Of a stretch of DNA of 5,149 nucleotides, positions 4,409-5,149 are shown in pieces. Source of the DNA: an uncultured Lachnospiraceae bacterium. GTDB taxonomy: Bacteria; Bacillota; Clostridia; Lachnospirales; Lachnospiraceae. Each line of letters opens with the position of its first letter. Positions within the stretch are counted from its first letter, which is position 1. The position numbers were made by a program, and so were the translations under genes. The notes under the pieces are model-generated. The model saw only the letters and a program-made list of their open reading frames with translations, did no database searches and was not told where the DNA came from. The stretch lies in contig CAJUKV010000107.1 of NCBI GenBank assembly GCA_910587305.1, positions 1 through 5,149 of the forward strand, given 5' to 3'.

Positions 4409-5056
4409 ATGTCCAAAAGTTTTGGGAAATTTTTACTTTTATCCGCCGTAGCCGGCGCTGCCGCTTATGGCACATATTACTACTTGCAGAAGAAAGAGCA
4501 AATGCCTGCCTCTCCCGCCGACGAAGATGTTGACGACGATTTTGACGATTTCAGCGAAGATCTTGACGAAGAGATACCCCCTGTAAAGGAACGTACCTAT
4601 GTGTCCTTAAATCTGGACAAAGCGGAAGCCATCGCCCAGGAAGCTTTTCAGAAGGCCAAGGAGGTCATAGCCGATTCTGTCCAGCAGGTCAAGGATACCG
4701 TAAAATCAGTGAAAGAAAATCAGGCATGCGGCGAGAGTAAAGGCAACTTCACAGATTTGACCGCAATAAATAAGGAGCATGCCGCATCTGAGGAAGCTGC
4801 CGATGAGCATGTTTCTGAGAATGCGCCTTCCGAGCCTGTTACCGAGGAATTTATCAGCGAAGATATTCCCAGTGAAAGTTCCGCCGACGAGCAGATTGTT
4901 TCACAGGAAGAATCTAACGAACAACCTGCCCCGGAATCCTCTGTGGAAAAACCCAATGTTCAGCCGTCTGTTTCTACGGAAGCTGTGGCCAAAGAACCGG
5001 AGGGGAAAGAAACTGCCAACGGACAGGTGGAAAATTTCTTTGACGATACCCCCTGA
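4409..5056 (+). CDS. Membrane-anchored acidic protein with C-terminal VENFFDD motif
   Basis: A 215-residue protein of unknown function. Residues 6-26 form a small, alanine-rich membrane helix (FLLLSAVAGAAAYGTYYYL is its core) with lysines on both sides, more like a permanent anchor than a cleaved signal. Residues 38-56 are an Asp/Glu run containing DDDFDDF. YVSLNLD follows at 64-70, then an amphipathic helix (about 71-103). From about 110 to 200 it is low-complexity, rich in Glu, Ser, Pro and Ala and probably disordered. It ends in VENFFDDTP. From general memory, similar anchored acidic proteins occur in Lachnospiraceae. The conserved-looking tail suggests a short peptide that docks on a partner; this is inference. 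Topology is not settled by sequence. The start at 4409 is chosen because AAAGGAG (4395-4401) lies 7 bases before it; the ATG at 4376 has no such site. It stands alone, divergent from the XRE gene. Confidence 0.82.
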   Translation: MSKSFGKFLLLSAVAGAAAYGTYYYLQKKEQMPASPADEDVDDDFDDFSEDLDEEIPPVKERTYVSLNLDKAEAIAQEAFQKAKEVIADSVQQVKDTVKSVKENQACGESKGNFTDLTAINKEHAASEEAADEHVSENAPSEPVTEEFISEDIPSESSADEQIVSQEESNEQPAPESSVEKPNVQPSVSTEAVAKEPEGKETANGQVENFFDDTP

Positions 5057-5100
5057 TTGACGTCACTCTCCAATCCGGATAAACGGAAACCAAAATTTCA

Positions 5101-5125
5101 GAAGAATCGCCCAAGGCGATTCTTC
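5101..5125. terminator. Strong hairpin after the acidic membrane-protein gene
   Basis: GAAGAATCGCC (5101-5111) and GGCGATTCTTC (5115-5125) make a perfect 11-bp stem with a 3-base loop, 44 bases after the stop codon. The following bases, GAGAGATGACTTAG, hold no T-run on the plus strand. On the minus strand the stem is followed by TGAAATTTTGG, a weak one. It most likely marks the transcript end or protects the 3' end, possibly serving a convergent gene beyond the window as well. Confidence 0.5.
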
Positions 5126-5149
5126 GAGAGATGACTTAGATTTTCTTAG

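Noticed and set aside
5058..5065. Perfect 8-bp palindrome TGACGTCA after the last gene.
   Set aside because: It is short and isolated, with no adjacent promoter; chance occurrence is likely.

Overview
The window looks like a chromosomal segment of a Gram-positive clostridial bacterium, most likely a gut Lachnospiraceae member. Reasons: strong GGAGG-type ribosome binding sites, a textbook sigma-A promoter, A/T-rich intergenic DNA, a DUF6062-type protein, and a membrane-anchored acidic protein of a kind I associate with that family. The assignment is by recognition only. No rRNA, tRNA, CRISPR array, transposase or phage gene is visible.

Layout, left to right. (1) Positions 99-1023, + strand: a perfect TTGACA-17-TATAAT promoter drives a cytoplasmic CE4/NodB-type polysaccharide deacetylase. 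(2) Positions 1024-1440: no convincing gene. The stretch is packed with inverted repeats. Three tandem copies of an approximately 86-bp unit fold alike as RNA from the minus strand, followed by a larger helix-closed domain. Copies with different sequence keep the same stems, and G-U pairs appear only if the minus strand is the RNA. This is the most interesting signal here: a candidate structured RNA or structured repeat family that I do not recognise. (3) Positions 1443-2204, - strand: a DUF6062 protein with two CxxC...CxxH modules, and a strong hairpin directly in front of its ribosome binding site. (4) Positions 2417-3028, - strand: a TetR/AcrR-type repressor with its own promoter. (5) Positions 3215-3883, - strand: an XRE-type helix-turn-helix regulator fused to a multi-pass membrane domain. 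(6) Positions 3884-4408: a long A/T-rich divergent region with operator-like palindromes and an unusual long hairpin. (7) Positions 4409-5056, + strand: a single-pass, very acidic envelope protein ending in VENFFDD. A strong hairpin lies just beyond it.

The three minus-strand genes do not form a tight operon. Gaps of 186-212 bp separate them, and candidate promoters lie in front of at least two. The TetR and DUF6062 genes may be a regulator-target pair, but only adjacency suggests this. The candidate RNA lies in the 3' direction of the DUF6062 gene on the same strand, so it could be made as a 3' extension of that message or from its own promoter. It faces the convergent deacetylase gene.
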